This document shows, in pieces, positions 16,307 through 24,690 of a stretch of DNA of 29,303 nucleotides (its first letter is position 1; each line of letters opens with the position of its first letter). The notes beneath the pieces are model-generated. The model was not told the DNA's origin, ran no database searches, and was given only the letters and a program-made list of their open reading frames with translations. Origin of the DNA: SZUA-229 sp041589455 (lineage in GTDB: Bacteria; Pseudomonadota; Gammaproteobacteria; SZUA-229); the NCBI GenBank assembly GCA_041589455.1, contig JBFHVQ010000035.1, positions 1-29,303 on the forward strand, written 5' to 3'. The position numbers and the translations under genes are program-made.

Positions 16307-17176
16307 ATGAACTGGTTTGAAAGATTGATGCCTTCCCGTATTCGCACATCAGCAGATGCAGCGGATAAGAAAGGTTCTGTTCCTGAAGGTTTATGGACAA
16401 AATGTACTGCTTGTAATGCGGTGCTTTATCGTGCAGAACTGGAACGTAATTACGAGGTTTGCCCAAAGTGTAATCATCATATGCGAATGAGTGCACGTCG
16501 ACGACTTGAGCAGTTTCTGGATGAAGAAGGTCGAGAGGAAATTGCAACTGAGTTAAAGCCGGTTGATATTCTCAAGTTTAAAGATAGCAAGAAGTATAAA
16601 GACCGAATTGTTGCGGCACAGAAAACTACTGGTGAAAATGATGTGCTTATTGCTATTAAGGGTAACCTTAAATCATTACCACTGGTGGCGACTGCTTTTG
16701 AATTTAAATTCATGGGTGGCTCAATGGGCTCGGTTGTCGGTGAGAAGTTTGTCCGTGCGGCGAATATTTCGCTCGAGCACAATATTCCGCTGGTTTGTTT
16801 TACCGCATCCGGTGGAGCTCGAATGCAGGAGTCTCTATTTTCATTGATGCAGATGTCAAAAACATCTGCGGTTCTGCAAAAAATGTCACAGCGTGGGATC
16901 CCCTTTATTTCAGTTATGACCGACCCCACTATGGGCGGAGTATCTGCAAGTCTGGCGATGCTAGGTGATATTAATGCGGCGGAACCGAATGCCCTGATTG
17001 GCTTTGCTGGGCCGCGAGTTATTGAGCAAACGGTACGTGAAACACTACCTGAGGGTTTTCAGCGGAGTGAGTTTCTACTGGAGCATGGCGCCATTGATAT
17101 GATTATTGATCGCCGTGATATGCGAGATAAAATCGCTAGCCTGTTAGCTATGATGCAAAATAAACCAGCGCTGTAA
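16307..17176 (+). CDS. accD: Acetyl-CoA carboxylase carboxyltransferase subunit beta
   Basis: AccD with AccA forms the carboxyltransferase that makes malonyl-CoA, the first committed step of fatty-acid synthesis. The 289-residue protein opens with MNWFERL and carries the four-cysteine zinc finger C33, C36, C52, C55 (CTAC and CPKC). The crotonase-like carboxyltransferase domain follows, with CFTASGGARMQE and DPTMGGVSASLAMLGD. ATG 16307 is preceded by AGGTTAA. The trp-accD-folC order is conserved in Gammaproteobacteria. A 59-bp AT-rich spacer separates it from trpA and could hold its own promoter. Confidence 0.97.
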   Translation: MNWFERLMPSRIRTSADAADKKGSVPEGLWTKCTACNAVLYRAELERNYEVCPKCNHHMRMSARRRLEQFLDEEGREEIATELKPVDILKFKDSKKYKDRIVAAQKTTGENDVLIAIKGNLKSLPLVATAFEFKFMGGSMGSVVGEKFVRAANISLEHNIPLVCFTASGGARMQESLFSLMQMSKTSAVLQKMSQRGIPFISVMTDPTMGGVSASLAMLGDINAAEPNALIGFAGPRVIEQTVRETLPEGFQRSEFLLEHGAIDMIIDRRDMRDKIASLLAMMQNKPAL

Positions 17177-17254
17177 TTATTACGCTTGGACACTGAAGTT
17201 TTTCTAGTGGCAGCATACTTTGGTCGATAAAGTTAATAGCCTGGTAATATAGCG

Positions 17255-18532
17255 ATGCGATTTAAAACACTCGAGGAATGGTTAAGCTGGCAGGAAAGCC
17301 TGAATCCAAAAGAAATTGACCTGGGCCTGGATCGGGTTTCTCAAGTTTTGCATCTGCTTGGGCTAACATCAAATTTTGTCTGTCCTGTAATTACGGTTGC
17401 AGGAACCAATGGTAAGGGTTCGACAGTTGCCTTTATCGAGTCATTATTGAAGCATTCGGGTAAAACCGTCGGCTGTTATACATCCCCACACCTGTTTAAA
17501 TATAATGAGCGTATTCGTATTAATCAGCAGAATGTTGATGAGGCTCTCTTGTGTGAAGCGTTTCAGACAATTGATCAGGTGCGGGGTGACATACCGCTAA
17601 CGTATTTTGAGTTTGGTACACTCGCTTCACTGGTTATTTTTCAACAGCAGCAGGTTGATGTGGCGGTACTGGAAGTCGGCTTGGGTGGGCGTCTGGATGC
17701 GGTGAATGTGATTGACGCCGATGTTTCGGTGATTACTAGTATCGGCCTGGACCATGTGGACTGGCTAGGTTCGGATCTGGATAGTATTGGTTTTGAAAAA
17801 GCCGGTATTATGCGCAGCGATAAACCCTGTATCGTTTCTATGGTGACGCCACCTGCAAAATTGCTGGCTTATGCAGAGCAACAGTCAGTGTCATTGGTGC
17901 GTCTGGGGCATGATTATCTGTTCCAGCGTTTATCGGATTCACACTGGCAGTTAAGAAGTGTGAACTGTTATTATCCGGAACTGCCAATGCCAGCTCTCAA
18001 GGGTAGTTTTCAAATACAGAATGCCGCGGCCGCCATTATGGCAGTAAATGCTCTGGGGATTGTCGAGTTGACCTTGCCCCAGATACAGCAGGGCTTGCAG
18101 CAGCTGGAGTTGCAGGGGCGATTTCAGGTTCTTGATAATGCGCCTCAGTTTATCGTAGATGTGGCACATAATGATCAGTCTGCCGAGTCTCTGGCAGAGA
18201 CTCTGCAGGCAGAGAAAATATCTGGAAAGACCTATGCAGTGATTGCAATGTTAGGGGATAAAGATATTGCCGGTGTGGTTAATCGGGTTTCAGCTGAAAT
18301 CGATTACTGGCTAACCGCCGGGCTTAATGTACCACGGGGCGAGTCTGCAAAAAATATGGCGCTAGCGGTGCGCGAGCAGTCATCGGATGATACACTCACT
18401 GCCTGTAATGATGTGGCCGAGGCGTGTCAGTTGGCACTCAAGAGGGCGCATCATAATGACAGGATTATCGTTTTTGGCTCATTCTATACCGTGGCTGAAG
18501 CAATAACTTTTTTCGAATCACAAACATCATAA
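17255..18532 (+). CDS. folC: Bifunctional dihydrofolate/folylpolyglutamate synthase
   Basis: FolC adds glutamate to dihydropteroate and further glutamates to folates, using ATP. The 425-residue length matches E. coli FolC. Visible motifs are the P-loop VAGTNGKGSTVAF, the TSPHLFKYNERIRI segment that binds pterin, EVGLGGRLDAVN, the catalytic SIGLDHVDWLG, and the C-terminal Mur-ligase-type domain with VDVAHN. ATG 17255 has only a modest ribosome binding site (GGTAATATAG). It is 78 bp after accD, with dedD 17 bp downstream. Confidence 0.96.
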   Translation: MRFKTLEEWLSWQESLNPKEIDLGLDRVSQVLHLLGLTSNFVCPVITVAGTNGKGSTVAFIESLLKHSGKTVGCYTSPHLFKYNERIRINQQNVDEALLCEAFQTIDQVRGDIPLTYFEFGTLASLVIFQQQQVDVAVLEVGLGGRLDAVNVIDADVSVITSIGLDHVDWLGSDLDSIGFEKAGIMRSDKPCIVSMVTPPAKLLAYAEQQSVSLVRLGHDYLFQRLSDSHWQLRSVNCYYPELPMPALKGSFQIQNAAAAIMAVNALGIVELTLPQIQQGLQQLELQGRFQVLDNAPQFIVDVAHNDQSAESLAETLQAEKISGKTYAVIAMLGDKDIAGVVNRVSAEIDYWLTAGLNVPRGESAKNMALAVREQSSDDTLTACNDVAEACQLALKRAHHNDRIIVFGSFYTVAEAITFFESQTS

Positions 18533-18549
18533 CTGGGTAGCGAACAGGA

Positions 18550-19008
18550 TTGGATAGGAAACTCAGAAAACGTTTAATTGGAGCTATTGTTCTGGCTGCT
18601 TTTTTAGTGATTCTCGTTCCAGAGTGGCTGGATGGAGCGGGGCATCGTGCTCGCTACAGCCAGAGTGTGGAAATTCCTGACAAGCCAGAATTCAAACCCA
18701 TGACGGAATATATGCAGCCACGGAAAACGGCTGAAACCATCAATAAGCTGATTAAGCCTGAAGAGTCGCAAATTCATGCCTGGGCACTACAGGCCGGGAG
18801 TTTTTCTCAGCAGGAAAACGCACAGAGTTTACGAGATAAATTACGTGCGAGTGGTTACCCGAGTTATGTCGATGTTCTGAAGCGTCCGGATAAGACCGTG
18901 TACCGCGTAAGAGTTGGTCCAGAACTGGACCAGAAGCATTTGGAGCAGATGCAACAGGATATCCTTAATAAAGAAAAGGTTAAGACCATTGTGGTGCAAC
19001 ATCCATGA
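18550..19008 (+). CDS. dedD: DedD-like SPOR-domain cell-division protein
   Basis: SPOR proteins bind glycan strands stripped of stem peptides at the division septum. The 152-residue protein has a short basic N-terminus (DRKLRKR), one transmembrane helix (about 10-25, IGAIVLAAFLVILVPEWL), a linker, and a SPOR domain (about 75-150, WALQAGSFSQQENAQSLRDK ... YRVRVGP). No ATG precedes the helix after the in-frame TAG at 18538-18540, so TTG 18550 is taken as start; AGGA lies directly before it, unusually close. The folC-dedD-cvpA-purF order supports the name. Confidence 0.88.
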   Translation: MDRKLRKRLIGAIVLAAFLVILVPEWLDGAGHRARYSQSVEIPDKPEFKPMTEYMQPRKTAETINKLIKPEESQIHAWALQAGSFSQQENAQSLRDKLRASGYPSYVDVLKRPDKTVYRVRVGPELDQKHLEQMQQDILNKEKVKTIVVQHP

Positions 19009-19082
19009 TTATTCTGGGTGAAGCAAGTGCTGTGTTTTGCTATTATTGGCGCTTTTATAGACTCGTGTGGAATCTGAACTAG

Positions 19083-19571
19083 ATGGCCCTTGTTGATTTT
19101 GGAATCATCATCATAATTGCAGTATTGCTGGTGCTCGGCCTGATATGGGGCTTTGTAAAAATCGCAATTGCCCTGGGTACCTGGGTGATGGCGAGTCTGA
19201 TCTCCTTTAATTTTGCGCCCAATCTGGCTGCAACCATGCTGTCGAACATCGAGTCACCACCAATGAGACTCGCGGCAGCCATGGGGATATTGTTTATACT
19301 TACCTTAATGGTAGGTGCTGTGGTCAGTTTTCTGGTACGTCAATTTATTAGTAAAACCGGGCTGAGTGGCCTGGACCGGGTACTGGGTATGGTGATTGGC
19401 GCTTCTTTAGGTATGGTGGTTGTCGTGGCGCTGGTTTTTGCTGCCGGATTAACCGATGCGCCTAACTATGGCTGGTGGCAGTCATCCATATTAATTGAGC
19501 GGTTTGAATCGCTTGCCGTCTGGTTACAGGGTTACCTGCCAGATGATGTTGCAAAATACTTTTCCTATTAA
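19083..19571 (+). CDS. cvpA: CvpA family inner-membrane protein
   Basis: The 162-residue protein has four hydrophobic segments (about 4-25, 29-48, 62-86, 101-123), as expected for CvpA, an inner-membrane protein first linked to colicin V production. It begins ALVDFGIIIIIAVLLVLGLIWGF, a typical CvpA start, with the conserved SGLDRVLGMVIGASLGMVV segment. It lies 29 bp before purF, as in E. coli and Pseudomonas. The molecular function is still poorly defined. The ribosome binding site (GGAATCT) is weak and somewhat far from ATG 19083. Confidence 0.93.
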   Translation: MALVDFGIIIIIAVLLVLGLIWGFVKIAIALGTWVMASLISFNFAPNLAATMLSNIESPPMRLAAAMGILFILTLMVGAVVSFLVRQFISKTGLSGLDRVLGMVIGASLGMVVVVALVFAAGLTDAPNYGWWQSSILIERFESLAVWLQGYLPDDVAKYFSY

Positions 19572-19600
19572 TAATTCGCTGTTTTATTGCTGAGGTAATT

Positions 19601-21115
19601 ATGTGCGGTATAGTCGGTATTGTTGGCCGAAGTCCTGTTAATCAGACGTTGTATGATGCGCTTACGCTGCTACAACATCGTGGGCAAGATGCTGCGGGCA
19701 TTGTTACCAGTGACGGTAATAAATTTCATTTGCGTAAAAGCAATGGTCTGGTAAGTGATGTGTTTGGTGCCGAGAACATGGTACAACTCGTCGGTAATAT
19801 GGGGATAGGTCATGTACGCTACCCCACTGCTGGTTGTTCGTCTGCGGCAGAAGCACAGCCTTTTTATGTTAATTCTCCTTATGGTATTGCGATGGCTCAT
19901 AATGGCAATCTGACCAATGCCACTGAGTTGAAAGAACAGCTCTATCAGGATGATCTACGTCATATTAATACGGAGTCTGATTCTGAAATTCTGCTTAACG
20001 TGTTTGCACATGAATTACAGGCACTGGGTAAGCTTCAGGTGACTTCAGCTGAAATTTTCCAGGCAGTGGCTGCAGTTCATAAGCGTTGCCGTGGTGGTTA
20101 TGCGGTTGTGGCAACCATTGTTGGTAAAGGTGTGCTGGCATTCCGTGATCCGTTTGGTATTCGTCCGGCCTGTTATGGGGTGCGTGAAACGGAGCAGGGC
20201 AATGAGTATATGGTGGCATCTGAAAGTGTTGCCCTGCATGCTTTAGGCTTTGAACTGGTAAGAGACCTGAAGCCCGGCGAAGCGATTTATATTGATATTG
20301 ATGGCAACCTGTTTACTCAGCAGTGTGCAGAAAGCATACAAACCGCGCCCTGTATTTTTGAGTTTGTTTACTTTGCCCGTCCTGACTCAATTATTGATGA
20401 TATTTCTGTCTATAAAGCCCGTTTACGGATGGGTAAAACACTGGTTAAGAAAATTCTTAATGAAAGGCCCAATCATGATATCGACGTAGTCATACCGATT
20501 CCTGATACCAGCCGTACATCGGCTCTGGAAGTTGCTTATCATCTGGGTGTTAAGTACCGTGAAGGCTTTATCAAAAATCGCTATATTGGGCGAACTTTTA
20601 TTATGCCCGGCCAGACCCAGCGTAAAAAATCAGTACGCCAGAAACTTAATGCCATTGATCTTGAGTTTAAGGATAAAAATGTATTACTGGTTGATGATTC
20701 TATCGTTAGAGGTACCACTTCAAAGCAGATTATTCAGATGGCTCGAGACGCCGGTGCAAAGAATGTCTATATGGCATCTGCGGCACCACCGGTTCGATAC
20801 CCTAATGTTTATGGTATTGATATGCCATCGCCAAGTGAGTTTGTTGCCGATAACCGCGATATTGATGAAATTACCAAAGAGATTGGCGCTGACTGGCTTA
20901 TTTATCAGGAACTGGATGCATTGATTGAAGCGGTAAAACAGGGCAATGATGAAATTCAACGCTTTGACTGTTCATGTTTTGATGGCAATTATATAACCGG
21001 TGACGTGGATGATGTTTATTTGCAGCAGCTCGATCAATTGCGTTCAGACACCGCAAAGAACAAGCGGGAACATGTTGATAATCTTGCTGGTATAGATTTA
21101 TATAGTAATCAGTAA
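19601..21115 (+). CDS. purF: Amidophosphoribosyltransferase
   Basis: PurF makes phosphoribosylamine from PRPP and glutamine, the first step of purine synthesis. The N-terminal glutaminase domain begins MCGIVGIVG with nucleophile Cys2 after removal of Met1, and includes GHVRYPTAG and the NGNLTN motif. The C-terminal phosphoribosyltransferase domain has the PRPP loop VLLVDDSIVRGTTSKQI. The 504 residues match E. coli PurF (505). There is no long propeptide and no Fe-S cysteine set of the Bacillus type. GAGG precedes ATG 19601. Confidence 0.97.
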   Translation: MCGIVGIVGRSPVNQTLYDALTLLQHRGQDAAGIVTSDGNKFHLRKSNGLVSDVFGAENMVQLVGNMGIGHVRYPTAGCSSAAEAQPFYVNSPYGIAMAHNGNLTNATELKEQLYQDDLRHINTESDSEILLNVFAHELQALGKLQVTSAEIFQAVAAVHKRCRGGYAVVATIVGKGVLAFRDPFGIRPACYGVRETEQGNEYMVASESVALHALGFELVRDLKPGEAIYIDIDGNLFTQQCAESIQTAPCIFEFVYFARPDSIIDDISVYKARLRMGKTLVKKILNERPNHDIDVVIPIPDTSRTSALEVAYHLGVKYREGFIKNRYIGRTFIMPGQTQRKKSVRQKLNAIDLEFKDKNVLLVDDSIVRGTTSKQIIQMARDAGAKNVYMASAAPPVRYPNVYGIDMPSPSEFVADNRDIDEITKEIGADWLIYQELDALIEAVKQGNDEIQRFDCSCFDGNYITGDVDDVYLQQLDQLRSDTAKNKREHVDNLAGIDLYSNQ

Positions 21116-21141
21116 AGCGGATACACAGGCTTTTGTTCTAT

Positions 21142-22032
21142 ATGGATTTTAAAATAACCCAGCGACTGTTACTGTTTCTGATGCTGTCCTGCTTTAGTCT
21201 AACTAAGCTGTCAGCTGAGCCCTTTAATGCGCAGGATTTTGAGCGAGATCAGCAGTTATTTAAACAGGCGCTTGTACATTCAAAGTCACAACAGTGGGAA
21301 AAGGCAGAAGCTATCTACCGTGACTTACTGAGCCGTCATCAAAGCTGGCCCGAGCCAAAAAATAATTTGGCGATCGTGTTACTGAATACTAGTCGAATTG
21401 ATGAAGCACGACAGGTGTTTGAGCAGGCAGTAAGTGCGTTACCTTCGTTTCGAATTGCCCATCAAAATCGGTCGAAGCTATTCGATTATATGGCAAGCCA
21501 GGCTTACGATAAGGCGCTGGGACTTGAACAACTTCGGTTGTTGCCAGAGATGCAACTGATTGAATCGTTACAGTCGAATGTTCAGGTGCTTGAAAAAAAT
21601 GTTAATGTAGACGTTGAGAAGCAAGCTCAAGCTAAACCTGTAATACAGGATGAAGTGCATGACATCGAAAAACCGATTCTCAGACAAGTTATCAGTCAAC
21701 AGTTACAGCAATGGGCTAGTGCCTGGTCAGAAGGTGATTCTGAATCCTATCTAAAACATTATTCACCGCAGTTTAAACCAGATGTTGAGAATCAGAATGT
21801 TGAACAATGGAAGTATTCCCGGCGTGTTCGCCTGAGTCTGGCGAGTGGCGTTCAAGTTAGCATCGATAAACTCATGCTGTTTATTGAGCCCACGGGACAA
21901 CATGCGTTGATTGAGTTTGTACAGGATTACCGTTCAAAGACTTATAGTGACAGAGTATTGAAGCAGCTATTTATGCAAAAGCAGCATAATAAGTGGTTGA
22001 TTCTGTCTGAGAGAGTTATTAAAACTTACTAA
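21142..22032 (+). CDS. Secreted TPR protein with C-terminal NTF2-like domain
   Basis: Started at ATG 21142 the product has 296 residues and a signal peptide (MDFKITQRLLLFLMLSCFSL..., cleavage near residue 25 before EPF). A TTG nine bases upstream is also possible but less likely. Residues about 35-130 contain TPR-like helices (QWEKAEAIYRDLL, NNLAIVLLNTSRIDEARQVF). Residues about 185-296 form an NTF2/SnoaL-like domain, with QQWASAWSEGDSESYLKHYS, a central R-R pair and a final KWLILSER. The next gene's product ends in the same kind of domain. It begins 26 bp after purF, in its transcript by position. It probably assists the downstream peptidoglycan enzyme in the periplasm; this is inferred from the shared domain and adjacency. 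Confidence 0.75.
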   Translation: MDFKITQRLLLFLMLSCFSLTKLSAEPFNAQDFERDQQLFKQALVHSKSQQWEKAEAIYRDLLSRHQSWPEPKNNLAIVLLNTSRIDEARQVFEQAVSALPSFRIAHQNRSKLFDYMASQAYDKALGLEQLRLLPEMQLIESLQSNVQVLEKNVNVDVEKQAQAKPVIQDEVHDIEKPILRQVISQQLQQWASAWSEGDSESYLKHYSPQFKPDVENQNVEQWKYSRRVRLSLASGVQVSIDKLMLFIEPTGQHALIEFVQDYRSKTYSDRVLKQLFMQKQHNKWLILSERVIKTY

Positions 22033-22065
22033 ACTTATAGTGATTAAAATCAGAACCTTGATCTT

Positions 22066-23256
22066 ATGCCATTGATTATAGCGTTATTGTTGTTCAGCTT
22101 TATACCTTCGTTAAGCGCTGCTGAGCCTCACCCAGAAGTCAGTCTTGTGGCCGCTATTCAGGATATACAGGCAAGCAAGCTGTTGGATGCGGAAGAAAAA
22201 CTCTCACGGCTTGTAGAAGAGGTGCCAGATTTTAAACTGGCACAACTTGTCTATGCTGATGTGCTCAAGTCACGTGCAAGTGGTTTGCCTGTTCCTGCAA
22301 TAGGTCTTGAGTCTGGTCAACAGAAAGAACTGCTATTACGTGAAGTTTATAATCGTTACCATGGCACACTGAGTAAACCATCAACTAAAATTCCTAATGT
22401 GATAGCAAGGGTCGATGAGCATTATCGCCATGTACTGGTTGTCGATTTGCAGCAGTCACGACTGTATGTGTTTGATAATCGGAACGGAAACCCTCAGTTA
22501 ATTGATGACTTTTTTGTCTCAATGGGGCGTGGAGGAGCGGGTAAAGTAAACGAAGGTGATTTGAAAACACCATTGGGTGTTTACTTTGTGCAAGGCTACA
22601 TACCGGAAATAAATCTGGCTGACAAATATGGTGCTGGAGCATACCCAATTAATTACCCCAATGCCTGGGACCGGTTAAGTGGTCGTACAGGACATGGTAT
22701 CTGGTTGCATGGTACGCGCAGTGGTACCTATAACCGTCCACCACTCGCATCAGAAGGCTGTGTGGTTTTACCAAATCCTGACCTGATAAATCTGGCTAGT
22801 TATATAGATTTGAAGTCCACTCCCGTTTTAATTGGTGAAGGTATAATGTGGCTAAGTCAACAGGAGTGGAGAAACAGCCAGCAGCAGATTAATCAGCTGC
22901 ATCAGCAGTGGGAAAGAGACTGGGAAAGTTTGAATACAGATGATTACCTCAGGCACTACTCGACTCGGTTTGTTTCAGGAAAACACGATTTTAAACAGTG
23001 GAGTCAGCATAAGCGTCGAGTTTCAAAGTATAAAACCTTCGTTGATGTTGAGCTTTCTAACGTGAGCTTGTTATTGCACCCAAATGAAGACGTGATGGTG
23101 GCAACCTATCAGCAGACTTACAACAGTGATAATTTCTCAAGCCAAAGCTGGAAGCGTCAGTACTGGAATAAAGAGGCGGACGGGCAGTGGAGGATTGTTT
23201 TTGAAGACGAGATTTCTCCTCCAGTCACAGCACAGCTGGCCAGAAATACCTATTAA
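22066..23256 (+). CDS. Csd6-like YkuD L,D-transpeptidase/carboxypeptidase with NTF2 domain
   Basis: The 396-residue protein has a hydrophobic signal-like N-terminus (MPLIIALLLFSFIPSLSA), a helical region to about 110, a YkuD catalytic domain (about 120-262) and a C-terminal NTF2-like domain (about 280-390). The YkuD site is complete: H215 in IWLHGTRSG and nucleophile C232 in ASEGCVVL; Glu stands where many members have SHGC. The YkuD-plus-NTF2 order is that of Helicobacter pylori Csd6 and Campylobacter Pgp2, L,D-carboxypeptidases that trim tetrapeptide stems and set helical shape. Members of the family may instead form 3-3 crosslinks; the sequence does not decide. The signal peptide lacks the usual basic residues. 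The stop codon overlaps that of the convergent M14 gene. Confidence 0.82.
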   Translation: MPLIIALLLFSFIPSLSAAEPHPEVSLVAAIQDIQASKLLDAEEKLSRLVEEVPDFKLAQLVYADVLKSRASGLPVPAIGLESGQQKELLLREVYNRYHGTLSKPSTKIPNVIARVDEHYRHVLVVDLQQSRLYVFDNRNGNPQLIDDFFVSMGRGGAGKVNEGDLKTPLGVYFVQGYIPEINLADKYGAGAYPINYPNAWDRLSGRTGHGIWLHGTRSGTYNRPPLASEGCVVLPNPDLINLASYIDLKSTPVLIGEGIMWLSQQEWRNSQQQINQLHQQWERDWESLNTDDYLRHYSTRFVSGKHDFKQWSQHKRRVSKYKTFVDVELSNVSLLLHPNEDVMVATYQQTYNSDNFSSQSWKRQYWNKEADGQWRIVFEDEISPPVTAQLARNTY

Positions 23257-24158
23257 TCTATTATTCCACGTGGCTGAGTTAAATGTGGCTCAACCGATGA
23301 GTTTTTCGGGATATTAATTTTCAACCAGTCAATCAGATCGCTCCAGATGCGATTAATCTCACGAGGGCTGGGCATGATTCCAGCATAAGGCAACTCAACA
23401 GTAATAACCGGTATGGACTGTTGTAGTCCAGCATAATTCCCCAGTGAGCCAGGATAGGTTCCCAGTAATTTAAGATGCAATGGGCCGAGGTGAGTTGGTG
23501 GGGTTGGTGGACCATCAAAGTCAACAATGCCATAGGGTGCGTGCACGGAAATAATGGCATCGGGTTGAAATTCTTCCAGTAGATGAATGATCCACTGTGT
23601 CTCTTTTTCACTCGTGGGTTGAGGGCCTGGATAACGTCGTGGATCGCTATAAGCGCGGTTTTTCCAGTATTTCAGGCTAGCATTTATCTCTCCATTACTG
23701 GGAAAATTACGATTAAGATCAACGCCATTGGCATTCATGCGTTGTGATGTTTCTTGTAGCAGTCCGTCGGGGTTAACCAGAGGGGCAATTTTCCAGTGAA
23801 AAAGTCCACTATGGTACTTATCGAGTAAGCGCATCCACTTGAACATGATGGTGACTGATGAGTATTCATCACCGTGTATACCACCAAGCATGAGAATCTT
23901 TGCCTGGGGTTGTCGCTTCTCTAAAAGTGGGGGGTACTCTTTAATCATCAGGCTATTGTTTTTAAGTGTGCGAAAGCCACTATCTGTCAGCTGACGTTTT
24001 AGGCACTCTGTTAAATTGACGCTCGCCAGTTTGGAGGATATTGCTTCACAGCTGACTAATTCAGCGGGTTTCTCAGGCTGATTCATTATTGGTGGATTGG
24101 CCTGCACTGGTGTTAGAATGATGAAAAGTATTAAGGTAGTAATAATGTTAATAGGCAT
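23253..24158 (-). CDS. Secreted M14 zinc carboxypeptidase, MpaA-like
   Basis: The 301-residue protein has a signal peptide (MPINIITTLILFIILTPVQA, cleavage after residue 20) and an M14 domain. Zinc ligands are H95 and E98 in GGIHGDEYSS and H206 in SVHAPYG; the catalytic glutamate is E255 in VITVELPYAG; NPDG and DLNRNFP give substrate-binding residues N149-R150. The nearest known relative by motif is MpaA, which removes diaminopimelate from murein tripeptide. E. coli MpaA is cytoplasmic, while this protein is exported, more like Helicobacter Csd4 or Campylobacter Pgp1 in location. It is convergent with the Csd6-like gene and divergent from the small YkuD gene, with only 36 bp between start codons. 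Confidence 0.85.
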   Translation of the reverse strand: MPINIITTLILFIILTPVQANPPIMNQPEKPAELVSCEAISSKLASVNLTECLKRQLTDSGFRTLKNNSLMIKEYPPLLEKRQPQAKILMLGGIHGDEYSSVTIMFKWMRLLDKYHSGLFHWKIAPLVNPDGLLQETSQRMNANGVDLNRNFPSNGEINASLKYWKNRAYSDPRRYPGPQPTSEKETQWIIHLLEEFQPDAIISVHAPYGIVDFDGPPTPPTHLGPLHLKLLGTYPGSLGNYAGLQQSIPVITVELPYAGIMPSPREINRIWSDLIDWLKINIPKNSSVEPHLTQPRGIID

Positions 24159-24194
24159 AAAATATAAAGATTCTTGAGTTGAAGAGCCTGAGTC

Positions 24195-24686
24195 ATGTCA
24201 CAAATTAGTTATTTAATTGTAAATATAGGCAAGCAAGCTTTGTATTGCATGAATAGCCAGAATAATATTGTAAAGGAATATCCCGTATCTACATCCAGTT
24301 TCGGTATAGGCAACCAGAATGGCAGTTATAAAACACCACTCGGTGAGCATAGTATCGCACAAAAAATTGGTGTCGGATGCCCAGCATATGAAGTCTTTGT
24401 TGGTCGGCAGCCTCTGGGGGTTCTTGAAACGCTTATAGCGCAGGGGCAATCTTTGCCAGAAGATATTATTACTAGTCGTATACTTAGGTTGCAGGGACTG
24501 GAGCCAGGGATTAATCAGGGTGAAGGAATAGATAGCTTCGAACGATATATTTATATTCATGGCACACCTGAAGAAGATAAAATTGGTCAACCAGCATCTC
24601 ACGGCTGTATTCGTATGCTTAATGCAGATGTCATAGAATTATTCGATAATGTAAATGAAGATTGTCGAGTATTAATACAGGAATAA
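24195..24686 (+). CDS. Small YkuD L,D-transpeptidase family protein without signal peptide
   Basis: The 163-residue protein is little more than a YkuD domain. It has the KTPLGEH strand region, YIYIHGTPEE with H122, and SHGCIRM with S135, H136 and nucleophile C138. YkuD enzymes act on peptidoglycan stem peptides as L,D-transpeptidases or L,D-carboxypeptidases. No signal peptide or membrane helix is seen, and an in-frame stop (24189-24191) six bases upstream of ATG 24195 rules out a longer N-terminus. The protein should stay in the cytoplasm, where trimming of recycled stem peptides would be possible, or use a non-Sec route. The stop is four bases before metZ, so the two genes are very likely co-transcribed. 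Confidence 0.85.
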   Translation: MSQISYLIVNIGKQALYCMNSQNNIVKEYPVSTSSFGIGNQNGSYKTPLGEHSIAQKIGVGCPAYEVFVGRQPLGVLETLIAQGQSLPEDIITSRILRLQGLEPGINQGEGIDSFERYIYIHGTPEEDKIGQPASHGCIRMLNADVIELFDNVNEDCRVLIQE

Positions 24687-24690
24687 ATAG

